Below the pieces are notes generated by a model. The model did not search any database and had not been told where the DNA came from. It was given only the letters and a program-made list of their open reading frames with translations. From CAZBRS01 sp964494475 (GTDB lineage: Bacteria > Myxococcota_A > UBA9042 > CAZBRS01): 37,909 bases of DNA. This document shows, one piece after another, positions 28,346 to 36,352 of this stretch (position 1 is the stretch's first letter; each line of letters starts with the position of its first letter). Both the position numbers and the translations under genes were made by a program. Location of the stretch: NCBI GenBank assembly GCA_964494475.1, contig CAZBRS010000056.1, positions 1 through 37,909 on the forward strand. Direction: 5' to 3'.

Positions 28346-30826
28346 ATGGCGAAGCGCTGGTTCCTCGTCGCCCTGCTGGCGGGCGCTTGCGGCGGAAACG
28401 CCGGGAGCTCCGACGACGGCATGCCGGACCTTGCCGACGTCGAGGTCGAGGTCGAGGCCTGGACGCCCCCGCCGCCGGAGCTCTGGCCGAGCACGGAGAC
28501 GTTCGCGGTGAAGGGCGCGCTCGCGAGCCGGCTGCCCGGGCTCGCGGCCGGACCGTTCGTCAGCCACGTGCTCGAGGCAGCGCGCCCCGAGGTGGGTCGC
28601 CTGGCCGGCTTCGGCGTGGGCAACGGCCGCGTGTTCGCGCTGCTCGGCTACCCCGAGAAGGGGCCGCTGAACACGCTGCACGGGCTGGTGGGGCCCACGT
28701 ACGAGCGGGGGGAGCGCTTCTTCGGCGACTACGCCGTCGAGTTGGTCGACGCGGCGGGCCAGGCGCTGACCTTCGACGAGCAGTGGGTGGCGCGCGACGC
28801 GACCGACGCGCTGGTCCTGACCCGCGGGCGCTGGAGCGATCTCGAGCTCGACACCGTCGACCTGGCGCCGCCCGCCGACCACGCGCACGCCGCCTGCGTG
28901 CTGCGGCTCGTCACGTGGCGCAACGCGGGCACCCTGCCGAGCCCGGCGGTGGCGCTGCGCGTCCGGGGCGTGAACCCCGACGTGCTCTCGGCCGGCTCCG
29001 CCTTGACCGAGGCCAGCAACGAGCGCGCGCTCACGACCACGCTCGGCGCCGGGGGATCGGCCGAGGGGCGCAGCCTGCAGGTCCCGGCCGCGGCCCTCGA
29101 GGCCGGCGCCGAGTCGACGCGCGTGCTCACGCACTGCGCGGTCGAGGGCGTCACGCCACCCGCCGCCTGGAGCCCCTCGGTCGACGAGGCCCTGGAGTTG
29201 CTCGAGGCCGCGCTCGCGACCGCGGTCGAGCTCCGGGAGAGCGGAGCACGCGTGCGGTTCGACACCCCCGATCCGCGCGTGACGGCGTTCTTGAACGGGA
29301 TGCACGCGACCATCACCACCCAGACGTCGATCACCGGCGCCACCTGCCCCATGTCGCAGTACACGCGCACGTGGGCGCGCGACAACATCGGGCCCATGCT
29401 CTACCTGCTCGACGTGGGCGACTTCGACGCCGCCGCGGCCCTGCTCGACTACGTATGGGGCGCCACGCTGCGCTCCGGCGACCTGCAGAACAGCTACGAC
29501 GCCGACCTCGACCTCGCGACAGAGCCCACCGAGCCCGACTGGGAGTCGCTCGGCGAGTTGTCGGTGCGCGTGGGCGCCGAGACCCCCAGCTACCTGGTCA
29601 TCCTGTACGGAATCTGGTGGCGGGCCAGCGGAGACCTCGAACGGGCGCGCGAGCGCTGGGGCCTGCTGCGCCGCTCCATGTTCGACGTACGCTGGGGGCC
29701 CGATCGCCTGCTGCCCTGGACGGGCGACGAGACCTTCCGCGCCGCCATGAACGCCGCCTTCGGGCTGGGTATCGACGCGCCCCACCACGACCTCTCGTTC
29801 TCGCTGAACTCGAACATCCTGTGGCTGGCGGCGGCGAAGCACTTCGTGGCGCTGGCCGAGGCCCTCGGCGAGACCGCCGACGCCGAGGCCGCGAGCGCCC
29901 TCGCCGCCGAGATGGAGGCCACGGCCATGCCGCGCTACCTGCTGGGCGACGGCTGCCTCAGCGCGCTGATCGATCGCGAGACGCTGGCCACCTGGCCCGC
30001 GCCCTTCGAGGACGCCTCGCTCACGCCCACCTGGACCGGCTGGCTCGAGGGCGACGATCCGCGCGCCGTCGCCAACCTCACGTGCCTCATCGAGCGCCTG
30101 GGCCGCGCGCCCGGCGTGCTCCAGAGCCCCCCCGATCCTCTGTACGTGAACTTCCCGCTGCTCCCCTCCGGCGAGGGCGTGTTCACGGGCATGAAGCCCG
30201 GCTACACACTGGCCGCCCTCACCGACGCGGGGCACCCCGACGCCGAGGCCGCCTTCAACGCCCTGCGCCACAGCCTCGACGCCGGCGGCAACGTGCAGGA
30301 GTACCTGCTCTTCTCGACCGCGCCCGACGCCGACTTCTCGGGCCTCAGCCTGTTCTACAACGAGCAGGGCCTCGAGCCCTCGGACTACACCGCCAAGTTC
30401 CGCCCCTGGGAGGGCGGCATCGACGCCGACGCGGCCTTCGCGTACCTGACCGGCTGGCAGCCCGACGTGCCGGCTCGCCGCCTCGCGCTCCGCCCCCACC
30501 TGCCGAACGGCTGGGCGCACGCCACGTACGAGGGCCTCCGCGCGGGGGAGCAGCGCTTCGACCTGCGCCTCGAGCGCACGGCGCCGGATCGCGTGCGCGT
30601 GGCCGTGCGGGCCCTTGCGGGTGACGACGCGTTCACCGTTTCGTTGCGGTGGGACTCGGCGCGGCCGGTCACGGTGGCCGCCGGGGAGCCCTGGCCCGAG
30701 GGCACGCCCCCCCTCGAGTCCGCACCCACCGTCGTCACGCGCTTCGGACAGACCTCGACGATCGTGCCCGACCTCGTGCTGCCGGCGGGGCAGTCGTTGA
30801 CCCTCGACCTGACCGAGATTCCCTGA
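28346..30826 (+). CDS. Lipoprotein with glycosidase-like alpha/alpha-toroid domain
   Basis: An 826-residue lipoprotein (signal MAKRWFLVALLAGAC, Cys15) with a short Asp/Glu/Pro tether. An N-terminal beta-rich region (about 50-310) precedes a helical-toroid domain. The latter has QYTRTWARDNIGPMLYLLDV, a pattern like the amylo-1,6-glucosidase/GH15/GH63-type enzymes, and further helices such as HDLSFSLNSNILWLAAAKHF and PGYTLAALTDAG. The end, FRPWEGGIDADAAFAYLTGW then RRLALRPHLPNGW, is typical of C-terminal domains in GH65/GH78-like and debranching-type glycosidases. A carbohydrate-active role outside the cell is inferred; family and substrate are uncertain. No Shine-Dalgarno sequence is visible before the ATG. 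It converges with tetR, 14 nt between stops. Confidence 0.8.
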   Translation: MAKRWFLVALLAGACGGNAGSSDDGMPDLADVEVEVEAWTPPPPELWPSTETFAVKGALASRLPGLAAGPFVSHVLEAARPEVGRLAGFGVGNGRVFALLGYPEKGPLNTLHGLVGPTYERGERFFGDYAVELVDAAGQALTFDEQWVARDATDALVLTRGRWSDLELDTVDLAPPADHAHAACVLRLVTWRNAGTLPSPAVALRVRGVNPDVLSAGSALTEASNERALTTTLGAGGSAEGRSLQVPAAALEAGAESTRVLTHCAVEGVTPPAAWSPSVDEALELLEAALATAVELRESGARVRFDTPDPRVTAFLNGMHATITTQTSITGATCPMSQYTRTWARDNIGPMLYLLDVGDFDAAAALLDYVWGATLRSGDLQNSYDADLDLATEPTEPDWESLGELSVRVGAETPSYLVILYGIWWRASGDLERARERWGLLRRSMFDVRWGPDRLLPWTGDETFRAAMNAAFGLGIDAPHHDLSFSLNSNILWLAAAKHFVALAEALGETADAEAASALAAEMEATAMPRYLLGDGCLSALIDRETLATWPAPFEDASLTPTWTGWLEGDDPRAVANLTCLIERLGRAPGVLQSPPDPLYVNFPLLPSGEGVFTGMKPGYTLAALTDAGHPDAEAAFNALRHSLDAGGNVQEYLLFSTAPDADFSGLSLFYNEQGLEPSDYTAKFRPWEGGIDADAAFAYLTGWQPDVPARRLALRPHLPNGWAHATYEGLRAGEQRFDLRLERTAPDRVRVAVRALAGDDAFTVSLRWDSARPVTVAAGEPWPEGTPPLESAPTVVTRFGQTSTIVPDLVLPAGQSLTLDLTEIP

Positions 30827-30840
30827 CCGAAGCGGGTCGG

Positions 30841-31599
30841 CTACGCTTTCGTGGCCTTCGTCGCGGACTTCTTCGGCTTGTCCGACGTAGCCTTGGCGGA
30901 GGCGGAAGCCTTGGCGGAGGCGGAGGCCGGCTCCTTGGCCGCGCGGCCCGGGTGCGCAGGCGGCATGACCCCTGACGCGCCCGCGGGGGGCTGGCCGAAG
31001 CCGTCGCGCAAGATCGCGGAGAGGGCGGGGACGACCAGGGCGACGTGCTCGTCGGCGCCCTTGCGCAGCTGGATGAGCAGGTTCGTGACCAGCGCGCGGG
31101 CCACGAAGCGCACGGCGTGGGCGCGCTCGGGGCCCCCTCCCGCCATCAGCGGGCCGAAGTGCCGTTCGAGCAGCGCGCGGTGAAGGTTCCACACCTCGCC
31201 CACCAGATCTTCGACGCGCCGCTGCCCCGGCAACTCCTGCCCGTTCAGCAGGGGCAGGAAGAGCGTGAGCAGGTCGGGCTTGCCGCCGAACAGCTTGACC
31301 AGCGCCTCGAGCAGGCGCGTGAAGGCCTCGAACGGGTCGGTGAGGTCGCGAATGGAGCCGCTGAGCTGCTCGAAGATGCCCTCGAGGCTGTGCACCATGA
31401 CGGCGTGGTACAGGTCTTCCTTGCTGGGGAAGTAGTAGTAGAGGGTGCCCTTGGCCACGCGCGCGCGGTCGGCGATGTCGTCCATCGACGTCGCGTCGTA
31501 GCCCTTGCGGGCGAACACCTTGAGGGCCTTGCGCACGATCTCGTCGCTGCGGGTGCGACGGTAACGTTCTCCGCGATAGCGCCTGCGAATCTCGGGCAT
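30841..31599 (-). CDS. TetR-family repressor with lysine/alanine-rich C-terminal tail
   Basis: A 252-residue DNA-binding regulator. The TetR helix-turn-helix is at about 18-65 (DEIVRKALKVFARKGYDATSMDDIADRARVAKGTLYYYFPSKEDLY, close to the family consensus). A ligand-binding helical domain runs to about 205 (EAFTRLLEALVKLF, VARALVTNLLIQLRKG). The last 40 residues or so are an added tail of Ala/Ser/Lys/Pro repeats (ASASAKASASAKA, then DKPKKSATKATKA) resembling histone H1-like bacterial tails; usual TetR proteins of ~200 residues lack it. An inverted repeat over its own promoter suggests autoregulation. The two outer-membrane protein genes upstream on the same strand are possible targets, though the promoter between them and tetR belongs to tetR. 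Confidence 0.9.
   Translation of the reverse strand: MPEIRRRYRGERYRRTRSDEIVRKALKVFARKGYDATSMDDIADRARVAKGTLYYYFPSKEDLYHAVMVHSLEGIFEQLSGSIRDLTDPFEAFTRLLEALVKLFGGKPDLLTLFLPLLNGQELPGQRRVEDLVGEVWNLHRALLERHFGPLMAGGGPERAHAVRFVARALVTNLLIQLRKGADEHVALVVPALSAILRDGFGQPPAGASGVMPPAHPGRAAKEPASASAKASASAKATSDKPKKSATKATKA
30890..30925. repeat. 18-bp tandem duplication in the tetR tail
   Basis: Two adjacent copies of gccttggcggaggcgga followed by a or g (30890-30907, 30908-30925), identical at 17 of 18 positions. They encode the repeated SASAKA of the tail. The unit preserves frame, so it can lengthen the tail by replication slippage. Confidence 0.8.
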
Positions 31600-31614
31600 G
31601 GTAGTTGACCCACC

Positions 31615-31635
31615 GGTCGAATGCGTGCGTCGACC
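31615..31635. promoter_or_regulatory. Candidate TetR operator
   Basis: The inverted repeat GGTCGA (31615-31620), 9 nt, TCGACC (31630-31635) lies between the tetR start codon and its promoter, and its right arm overlaps the -10. Spacing and placement suit a TetR dimer site for autorepression. Confidence 0.5.
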
Positions 31636-31660
31636 ATACCGGACGGCGAACGAAAGTCAA
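31633..31660 (-). promoter_or_regulatory. Promoter for tetR
   Basis: On the minus strand TTGACT (31660-31655), a 16-nt spacer and TATGGT (31638-31633). The transcript would start about 27 nt before the ATG at 31599, leaving a short leader that contains the GGTCGA half-site. Confidence 0.5.
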
Positions 31661-31702
31661 CCCGAGAGCAACGCTTTTTCAGGTCTTGTCGACTGGCGGC
31701 GG

Positions 31703-32197
31703 TCAGCCGAAGAAGATTCGCACGCCCCCGAAGCAGTCGCCGCCCCCGTCGTAGGCGTCGTGGAAGACGTGCTGGTACAGCCCCTCGACCACGATCGAGA
31801 CGAAGGGCGTGACGAAGTACGCCACGCCCAGCCCGCCCGAGACCGTCGTGGCGTCGGGCATGGCCTTGTCGAACGAGAAGACGCGCCCCGAGCGGGCCAC
31901 CACGTAGGGCGTGATGTTCCAGAGCACGACGGGCGCGAAGCGCAGCACGAGCTCGGGAAGCACGGTGGAGGGGTCCCAGGTGTAGCGCGAGGTGAACCCC
32001 AGCGACAGGCCGTCGAGCACGAAGTAGTCGACCTCGGCGGGCAGGAAGAAGGTCGAGGACTCTTCGTTGACGGTGGCGCCGAAGCCCAGGCCGAAGTCGA
32101 TCTGGCCGCGGCAGAAGTGGAAGCAGCGCGCGGCCGCCGGGGCGGGGACCGTTACCGCGAGGGCCAGCGCGAGGGCGACGATCGGGCGCGGCAGCAT
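31703..32197 (-). CDS. Small outer-membrane beta-barrel-like protein, paralogue 2
   Basis: A 164-residue exported protein with a type I signal (MLPRPIVALALALAVTVPAPAAA). The mature part starts CFHFCRGQIDFGLGFGATVNEESSTFFLPAEVDYFVLDG. It alternates polar and hydrophobic residues as in a small barrel and ends in an aromatic (GVRIFFG). It is a paralogue of the gene just upstream: C(F/R)HFC(R/Q)G, (D/L)GLGFG, YFVLDG/YYVLDG and PYVVARSGRVFSFDKAMPDA versus PFLLAKFGRLFGLESGWPDA line up. Its ribosome-binding AGGAG (32206-32202) overlaps the stop codon of that gene, so translation is coupled. Function unknown. It is followed by tetR on the same strand. Confidence 0.78.
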   Translation of the reverse strand: MLPRPIVALALALAVTVPAPAAARCFHFCRGQIDFGLGFGATVNEESSTFFLPAEVDYFVLDGLSLGFTSRYTWDPSTVLPELVLRFAPVVLWNITPYVVARSGRVFSFDKAMPDATTVSGGLGVAYFVTPFVSIVVEGLYQHVFHDAYDGGGDCFGGVRIFFG

Positions 32198-32204
32198 GGG
32201 GCTC

Positions 32205-32720
32205 CTACAACGTGAACGCGAGCCCGCCCCCGAAGTCGAGGCCGCTCTCGTAGGTGTCGCTCATCACGAACTGATAGGCGAGGTACAGCTGGAACGCCAG
32301 GCGCTCGGTGAAGAACGTGGCCACCCCGCCACCCACCGTGCCGACGTTGGCGTCGGGCCAGCCGGACTCGAGGCCGAAGAGGCGCCCGAACTTGGCGAGC
32401 AGGAAGGGCGTGGTGTCCCACCGGGTGAACGGGTACCAGCGCGCGTAGGCCTCGGGCAGGACGTACTGGCTGGGCTTCGACTGGTAGACCGTGGAGGCCC
32501 CGAGCACGAAGCCGTCGAGCACGTAGTAGCCCACATTGGCGCTGATCGAGAACACGAAGCGACCGTTCGACGTGCCGCCGCCGAAGCCCAGCCCCAGGTC
32601 GAGGCCCCCCTGGCAGAAGTGGCGGCAGGGCTCGGCGACCTCGAACACGGGTTCGGGCGCGCGGGCCAGCAGGCCCGACGGAATCAGAACCAGCACCATC
32701 AGCCACGCGCGAGGCAGCAT
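32205..32720 (-). CDS. Small outer-membrane beta-barrel-like protein, paralogue 1
   Basis: A 171-residue exported protein. The frame is open upstream into the assembly gap, but the ATG at 32720 begins a signal peptide (MLPRAWLMVLVLIPSGLLARA), matching the MLPR start of its paralogue. The mature protein has CRHFCQGGLDLGLGFGGG, then amphipathic strands such as FVFSISANVGYYVLDGFVLGA and LAFQLYLAYQFVMSDTY, ending GGGLAFTL. The ribosome-binding site is weak. The promoter is probably lost in the N run 23 nt upstream. The shared CxHFCxG start suggests one disulfide near the N-terminus in both paralogues. No characterised family is recognised. Confidence 0.78.
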   Translation of the reverse strand: MLPRAWLMVLVLIPSGLLARAPEPVFEVAEPCRHFCQGGLDLGLGFGGGTSNGRFVFSISANVGYYVLDGFVLGASTVYQSKPSQYVLPEAYARWYPFTRWDTTPFLLAKFGRLFGLESGWPDANVGTVGGGVATFFTERLAFQLYLAYQFVMSDTYESGLDFGGGLAFTL

Positions 32721-32743
32721 GGGATGCCCGGAAGCAGGGTTGG

Positions 32744-32843
32744 NNNNNNNNNNNNNNNNNNNNNNNNNNNNNNNNNNNNNNNNNNNNNNNNNNNNNNNNN
32801 NNNNNNNNNNNNNNNNNNNNNNNNNNNNNNNNNNNNNNNNNNN
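32744..32843. other. Assembly gap (100 N)
   Basis: Exactly 100 undetermined bases, the usual placeholder for a scaffold join of unknown length. The upstream regions of the outer-membrane pair and of thrA are both cut by it, so their true distance and any promoter, leader peptide or attenuator are not visible. Confidence 0.98.
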
Positions 32844-32903
32844 CTTGCGCGCGCCGGCCGTCGCTGCTTGAATGACAGGACTCGTACGGACCATCGGGAG
32901 CCC

Positions 32904-35420
32904 ATGGCAACCCTCGTCGTTCACAAGTTCGGCGGCACGAGCGTGGCCGACGCCGCGCGCCTGCAGCAGGTGGTCGCGATCGTCCGGCACCAGGCGCGCG
33001 ACGCCCGCGTGGTGGTGGTGGCCTCGGCGGCGTCCGGCGTCACCGACGCGCTGCTCGCGATCGCCCGCGATGCAGAGCACGGTGACACTCCGGGCTGCCT
33101 CGAGCGTATCGAGGTGCTGCGCACCCGGCACCTCCAGGCCGTGACCGACCTCGGCGGACACGCCCCCACCACGGCCGAGATCGGGCGGCTGCTCGGCGAG
33201 GCGCGCGACGTGGCGACCGGCGCGGCGTTGCAGGGCGAGCTGACGCCGCGCGCGCGCGACCGCCTGGTGGCCGTGGGCGAGAAGCTGTCGGTGCGGCTGC
33301 TGGCCCTCGCCTTCCAGCGCGCGGGCGTCGACGCCGTGGCCCTCGACGCCGACACCTTCCTCGACACCGACGCCCGCTTCGGCGAGGCCACGCCCCTGGG
33401 CGAGGTGGGCGAGCGCGCCCTCCGCGTGGCCCTCGCGCCCAGGCTCGAGGCCGGCGTGATGCCCGTGGTGACGGGCTTCCTCGGCCGGGCACCCGACGGG
33501 GCCACCACCACCCTGGGCCGGGGCGGGTCCGACCTGTCGGCCACGGTGCTGGCGGCGGCCCTCGGGGCGGCCGAGGTCGTGCTGTGGAGCGACGTCGAGG
33601 GGGTGATGAGCGCCGATCCGCGGGCGGTGCCCGAGGCCCGCGTGCTGTCCCAACTGCACTACCGCGAGGCCGCCGAGCTCAGCTTCTACGGGGCGAAGGT
33701 GCTCCACCCGCGCACGATGATCCCGGTCCTGAAGCCCGGCATCCCCGTGTGGAGCCGCTGCACGTTCACCCCCGAGCGCCCCGGCACCGTGATCGACGGG
33801 CGCTTCACGCCGGGCTCGCACCCGGTGAAGGCCATCAGCGCGGTGCGCGGCCAGGCCCTGCTCTCGGTCGAGGGCAAGGGCATGGCGGGCGTGCCTGGCG
33901 TAGCCGCGCGCTGCTTCTCGGCCCTGGCGCGCGAGACCATCAGCGTGACCATGATCAGCCAGTCGAGCTCCGAGTCGTCCATCTGCCTGGCCGTACCCGA
34001 GGGCGACGCCGACCGCGCCGAGCTGGCGTTGAAGCGCGAGCTGCGCGCCGACCTGGTGCGCGGCCTGGTCGAGGAGGTGGTGGCCACGCGCCGCGTAGGC
34101 CTGGTGGCCGCGGTGGGCCTGGGCATGGCGCACACGCCCGGCGTCTCGGCGCGCATCTTCGGCGCGCTCGGCGCGCGGCGCGTCAACGTGCTGGCCATCG
34201 CCCAGGGCTCGTCGGAGCTGAACGTGTCGCTGGCCGTCGGCGAGCGCGACGTCGAGGCCGCCCTCTGCGCCCTGCACGCCGAGTTCGGGTTGGGGCGCCG
34301 CGACACCGGCGAAGACGCGCCGCGCTCCATGGACCTGATCCTGCTGGGCGCGGGCAGCATCGGCCGGGCGCTGGTGCGGCTGGTGCACGAGCGCGGAGCG
34401 CACATGCTCGAGCGCTTCGGCGTGGCCGCGCGCGTGGTGGGCGTGGCCGATCGCAGCGGCTACCTGTTCGAGCCGCGCGGCCTCTCGCCCGAGCGCCTCG
34501 AGGCCGCGCTGGCAGCGAAGACCGAACACGTGGCGCTAGCCGACCAGCCGGGGGCGGTGGCCACCCGCGACGCGGCCGACCTGCTCCGCGAGGCGCTGTC
34601 GTACCGCCTGGCGCGGCCCGTGCTCGTCGACGTGTCCGACTCCGACGACGCGCCGCGCCTCTTCCTCGAGGCCTTCCGGCTGGGGGCCGACGTGGTCACG
34701 GCCAACAAGAAGCCCCTGGCGGGCGACGCGGCCGTGTTCCGCGGCCTGGTCGAGGCGGCCCGCGAGCAGGGTCGCCTGCTGCGCGCCGAGGCCACCGTGG
34801 GCGCGGGGCTGCCCGTGCTCGACACGCTCGAGATGCTGCTCGGCGCCGGCGACCGCCTGATCCGCGCCGAGGGCTGCCTGTCGGGCACGCTCGCGTTCGT
34901 GGTCTCGCGGCTCGAGGCCGGCGAGCGCTTCTCGGCCATCGTGGCCGAGGCGGCGCGCCGCGGCTACACCGAGCCCGACCCCGTGGTCGACCTCTCGGGG
35001 GCCGACGTGGCGCGCAAGGCCGTGATCCTGGGCCGGGTCTCGGGCGTGGCGCCCGACGCCCAGGTGGCGCTGACCGGGCTGGTCGATCCGGCCCTGGCCG
35101 GACGGCCGCTCCCCGACCTGCTCGCCGCCCTCGCGGCCTACGACGAGCCCCTGGCGGCGCGCGTGGCCGACGCGAGGACGCGGGGCAACGTGCTCAGGTA
35201 CCTGGCGCGCGTCGACGCCTCGGGGCTCGAGGTGGGCCTGGCCGAGGTCCCGGCCGACTCGCCCTTCGGCGGCCTGCGGGGCACCGACAACATGATCGTG
35301 TTCCGCACCGAGCGGTACGACGAGCGCCCGCTCGTCATCTCGGGGCCGGGCGCGGGCGTCGAGGTCACCGCCATGGGCGTGCTCGGGGATCTCATGCGCA
35401 CCGCGGCCGAGAGGAGGTAG
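32904..35420 (+). CDS. thrA: Bifunctional aspartokinase / homoserine dehydrogenase
   Basis: An 838-residue fusion enzyme catalysing the first and third steps from aspartate to threonine/methionine. The aspartokinase domain (about 1-290) has KFGGTSVADAARL at the N-terminus, GRGGSDLSATVLA, and the WSDVEGVMSADPR stretch. Two ACT domains follow (about 310-470), with MISQSSSESSICLAV and AIAQGSSELNVSLAV motifs that bind threonine in this family. The homoserine dehydrogenase domain (about 475-838) has LILLGAGSIGRALVRLV for NAD(P), VTANKKPLAG, EATVGAGLPVLDTLE and GCLSGTLAFV. Layout and length follow E. coli ThrA (820 aa). GGGAG lies only 3 nt before the ATG. It is first in thrABC, 2 nt ahead of thrB. 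Confidence 0.96.
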   Translation: MATLVVHKFGGTSVADAARLQQVVAIVRHQARDARVVVVASAASGVTDALLAIARDAEHGDTPGCLERIEVLRTRHLQAVTDLGGHAPTTAEIGRLLGEARDVATGAALQGELTPRARDRLVAVGEKLSVRLLALAFQRAGVDAVALDADTFLDTDARFGEATPLGEVGERALRVALAPRLEAGVMPVVTGFLGRAPDGATTTLGRGGSDLSATVLAAALGAAEVVLWSDVEGVMSADPRAVPEARVLSQLHYREAAELSFYGAKVLHPRTMIPVLKPGIPVWSRCTFTPERPGTVIDGRFTPGSHPVKAISAVRGQALLSVEGKGMAGVPGVAARCFSALARETISVTMISQSSSESSICLAVPEGDADRAELALKRELRADLVRGLVEEVVATRRVGLVAAVGLGMAHTPGVSARIFGALGARRVNVLAIAQGSSELNVSLAVGERDVEAALCALHAEFGLGRRDTGEDAPRSMDLILLGAGSIGRALVRLVHERGAHMLERFGVAARVVGVADRSGYLFEPRGLSPERLEAALAAKTEHVALADQPGAVATRDAADLLREALSYRLARPVLVDVSDSDDAPRLFLEAFRLGADVVTANKKPLAGDAAVFRGLVEAAREQGRLLRAEATVGAGLPVLDTLEMLLGAGDRLIRAEGCLSGTLAFVVSRLEAGERFSAIVAEAARRGYTEPDPVVDLSGADVARKAVILGRVSGVAPDAQVALTGLVDPALAGRPLPDLLAALAAYDEPLAARVADARTRGNVLRYLARVDASGLEVGLAEVPADSPFGGLRGTDNMIVFRTERYDERPLVISGPGAGVEVTAMGVLGDLMRTAAERR

Positions 35421-35422
35421 GA

Positions 35423-36352
35423 ATGGTCGTCCGTGAAGCCCGCGCCTTCGCCCCGGCCACGTTGTCGAACCTGGGCACCGGCTTCGACGTGCTGGGCCTC
35501 TCGTTGGCAGAGCCCGGCGATACCGTGCTGGCCCGCCTCGTGCCCGGCTCGGGCGTGCGCCTGGTGCGCATCGAAGGCGACGGAGGCAAGCTGCCCACCG
35601 ACGCCGCCCGCAACACGGCGGGCATCGCCGCCGCCGCCACCCTGGCCAAGGCGGGGCTCTCGGCCGGCGTCGAGCTCGAGCTCGTGAAGGGCCTGCCCAT
35701 CGGCTCGGGGCTCGGCTCGTCGGCCGCCAGCGCGGTGGCCGCCGCCTTCGCCGTGAACCTGGCGCTCGGCTCGCCGCTCCGCCGCGCCGATCTCATCGAG
35801 CCCTGCCTCGAAGCCGAGGCGGCGGTCTCGGGTCGGCACGCCGACAACGTGGCCCCCTGCCTGCTCGGCGGGCTGGTGCTGGTGCGCTCGCTCGACCCGC
35901 TCGACGTGGTGCGCCTGCCCCTGCCCGAAGGGCTGGTGTTCGCCCTGGTCACGCCCGCCATGGAGCTGCTCACGCGCACGGCCCGCGCCGTGCTGCCGCA
36001 GACCGTGCCGCTGGCCGCCATGACGCGCAACTCGGCCGCCCTGGCGGCCGTTGTCAGCGCCTGCCACTCGGGCGATCTCGCGCTCCTGGCGCGCGCCATC
36101 CCCGACGAGATCGTCACCCCGGCCCGCGCGCCGCTCATCCCCGGCTGCCGGGCCGTGCTCGACGCCGCCCTCGACGCCGGCGCCCTGGCGGCTTCGATCA
36201 GCGGCGCGGGGCCCACGCTCTTCGCGCTCTGCCGCTCGCCACGCACGGCCGAGGCGGCCCGCACCGCCATGATCGCCGCCTTCGCGGAGCACGGCCTGGC
36301 CGCCACGGGCTTCGTCTCGCCGGCCGACAACCCCGGCGTGAGGGCCCTATGA
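35423..36352 (+). CDS. thrB: Homoserine kinase
   Basis: A 309-residue GHMP-family kinase that phosphorylates L-homoserine with ATP. The N-terminal ARAFAPATLSNLGTGFDVLG and the ATP-binding loop LPIGSGLGSSAASAVAAAFA are diagnostic, and SISGAGPTLFAL near the C-terminus is the GHMP C-motif. The ATG has GAGGAGG 5 nt upstream, partly inside the thrA stop region. The stop overlaps the thrC ATG as ATGA. This gives tight translational coupling across the operon. Confidence 0.96.
   Translation: MVVREARAFAPATLSNLGTGFDVLGLSLAEPGDTVLARLVPGSGVRLVRIEGDGGKLPTDAARNTAGIAAAATLAKAGLSAGVELELVKGLPIGSGLGSSAASAVAAAFAVNLALGSPLRRADLIEPCLEAEAAVSGRHADNVAPCLLGGLVLVRSLDPLDVVRLPLPEGLVFALVTPAMELLTRTARAVLPQTVPLAAMTRNSAALAAVVSACHSGDLALLARAIPDEIVTPARAPLIPGCRAVLDAALDAGALAASISGAGPTLFALCRSPRTAEAARTAMIAAFAEHGLAATGFVSPADNPGVRAL

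Noticed and set aside
30826..30845. Terminator between the convergent glycosidase-like and tetR genes
   Set aside because: Only a 4-bp stem (GACC/GGTC) can be drawn and there is no T-run.
32721..32903. Threonine attenuator/leader peptide before thrA
   Set aside because: The region is mostly the N gap; the 60 visible bases contain no Thr/Ile-rich leader or hairpin.
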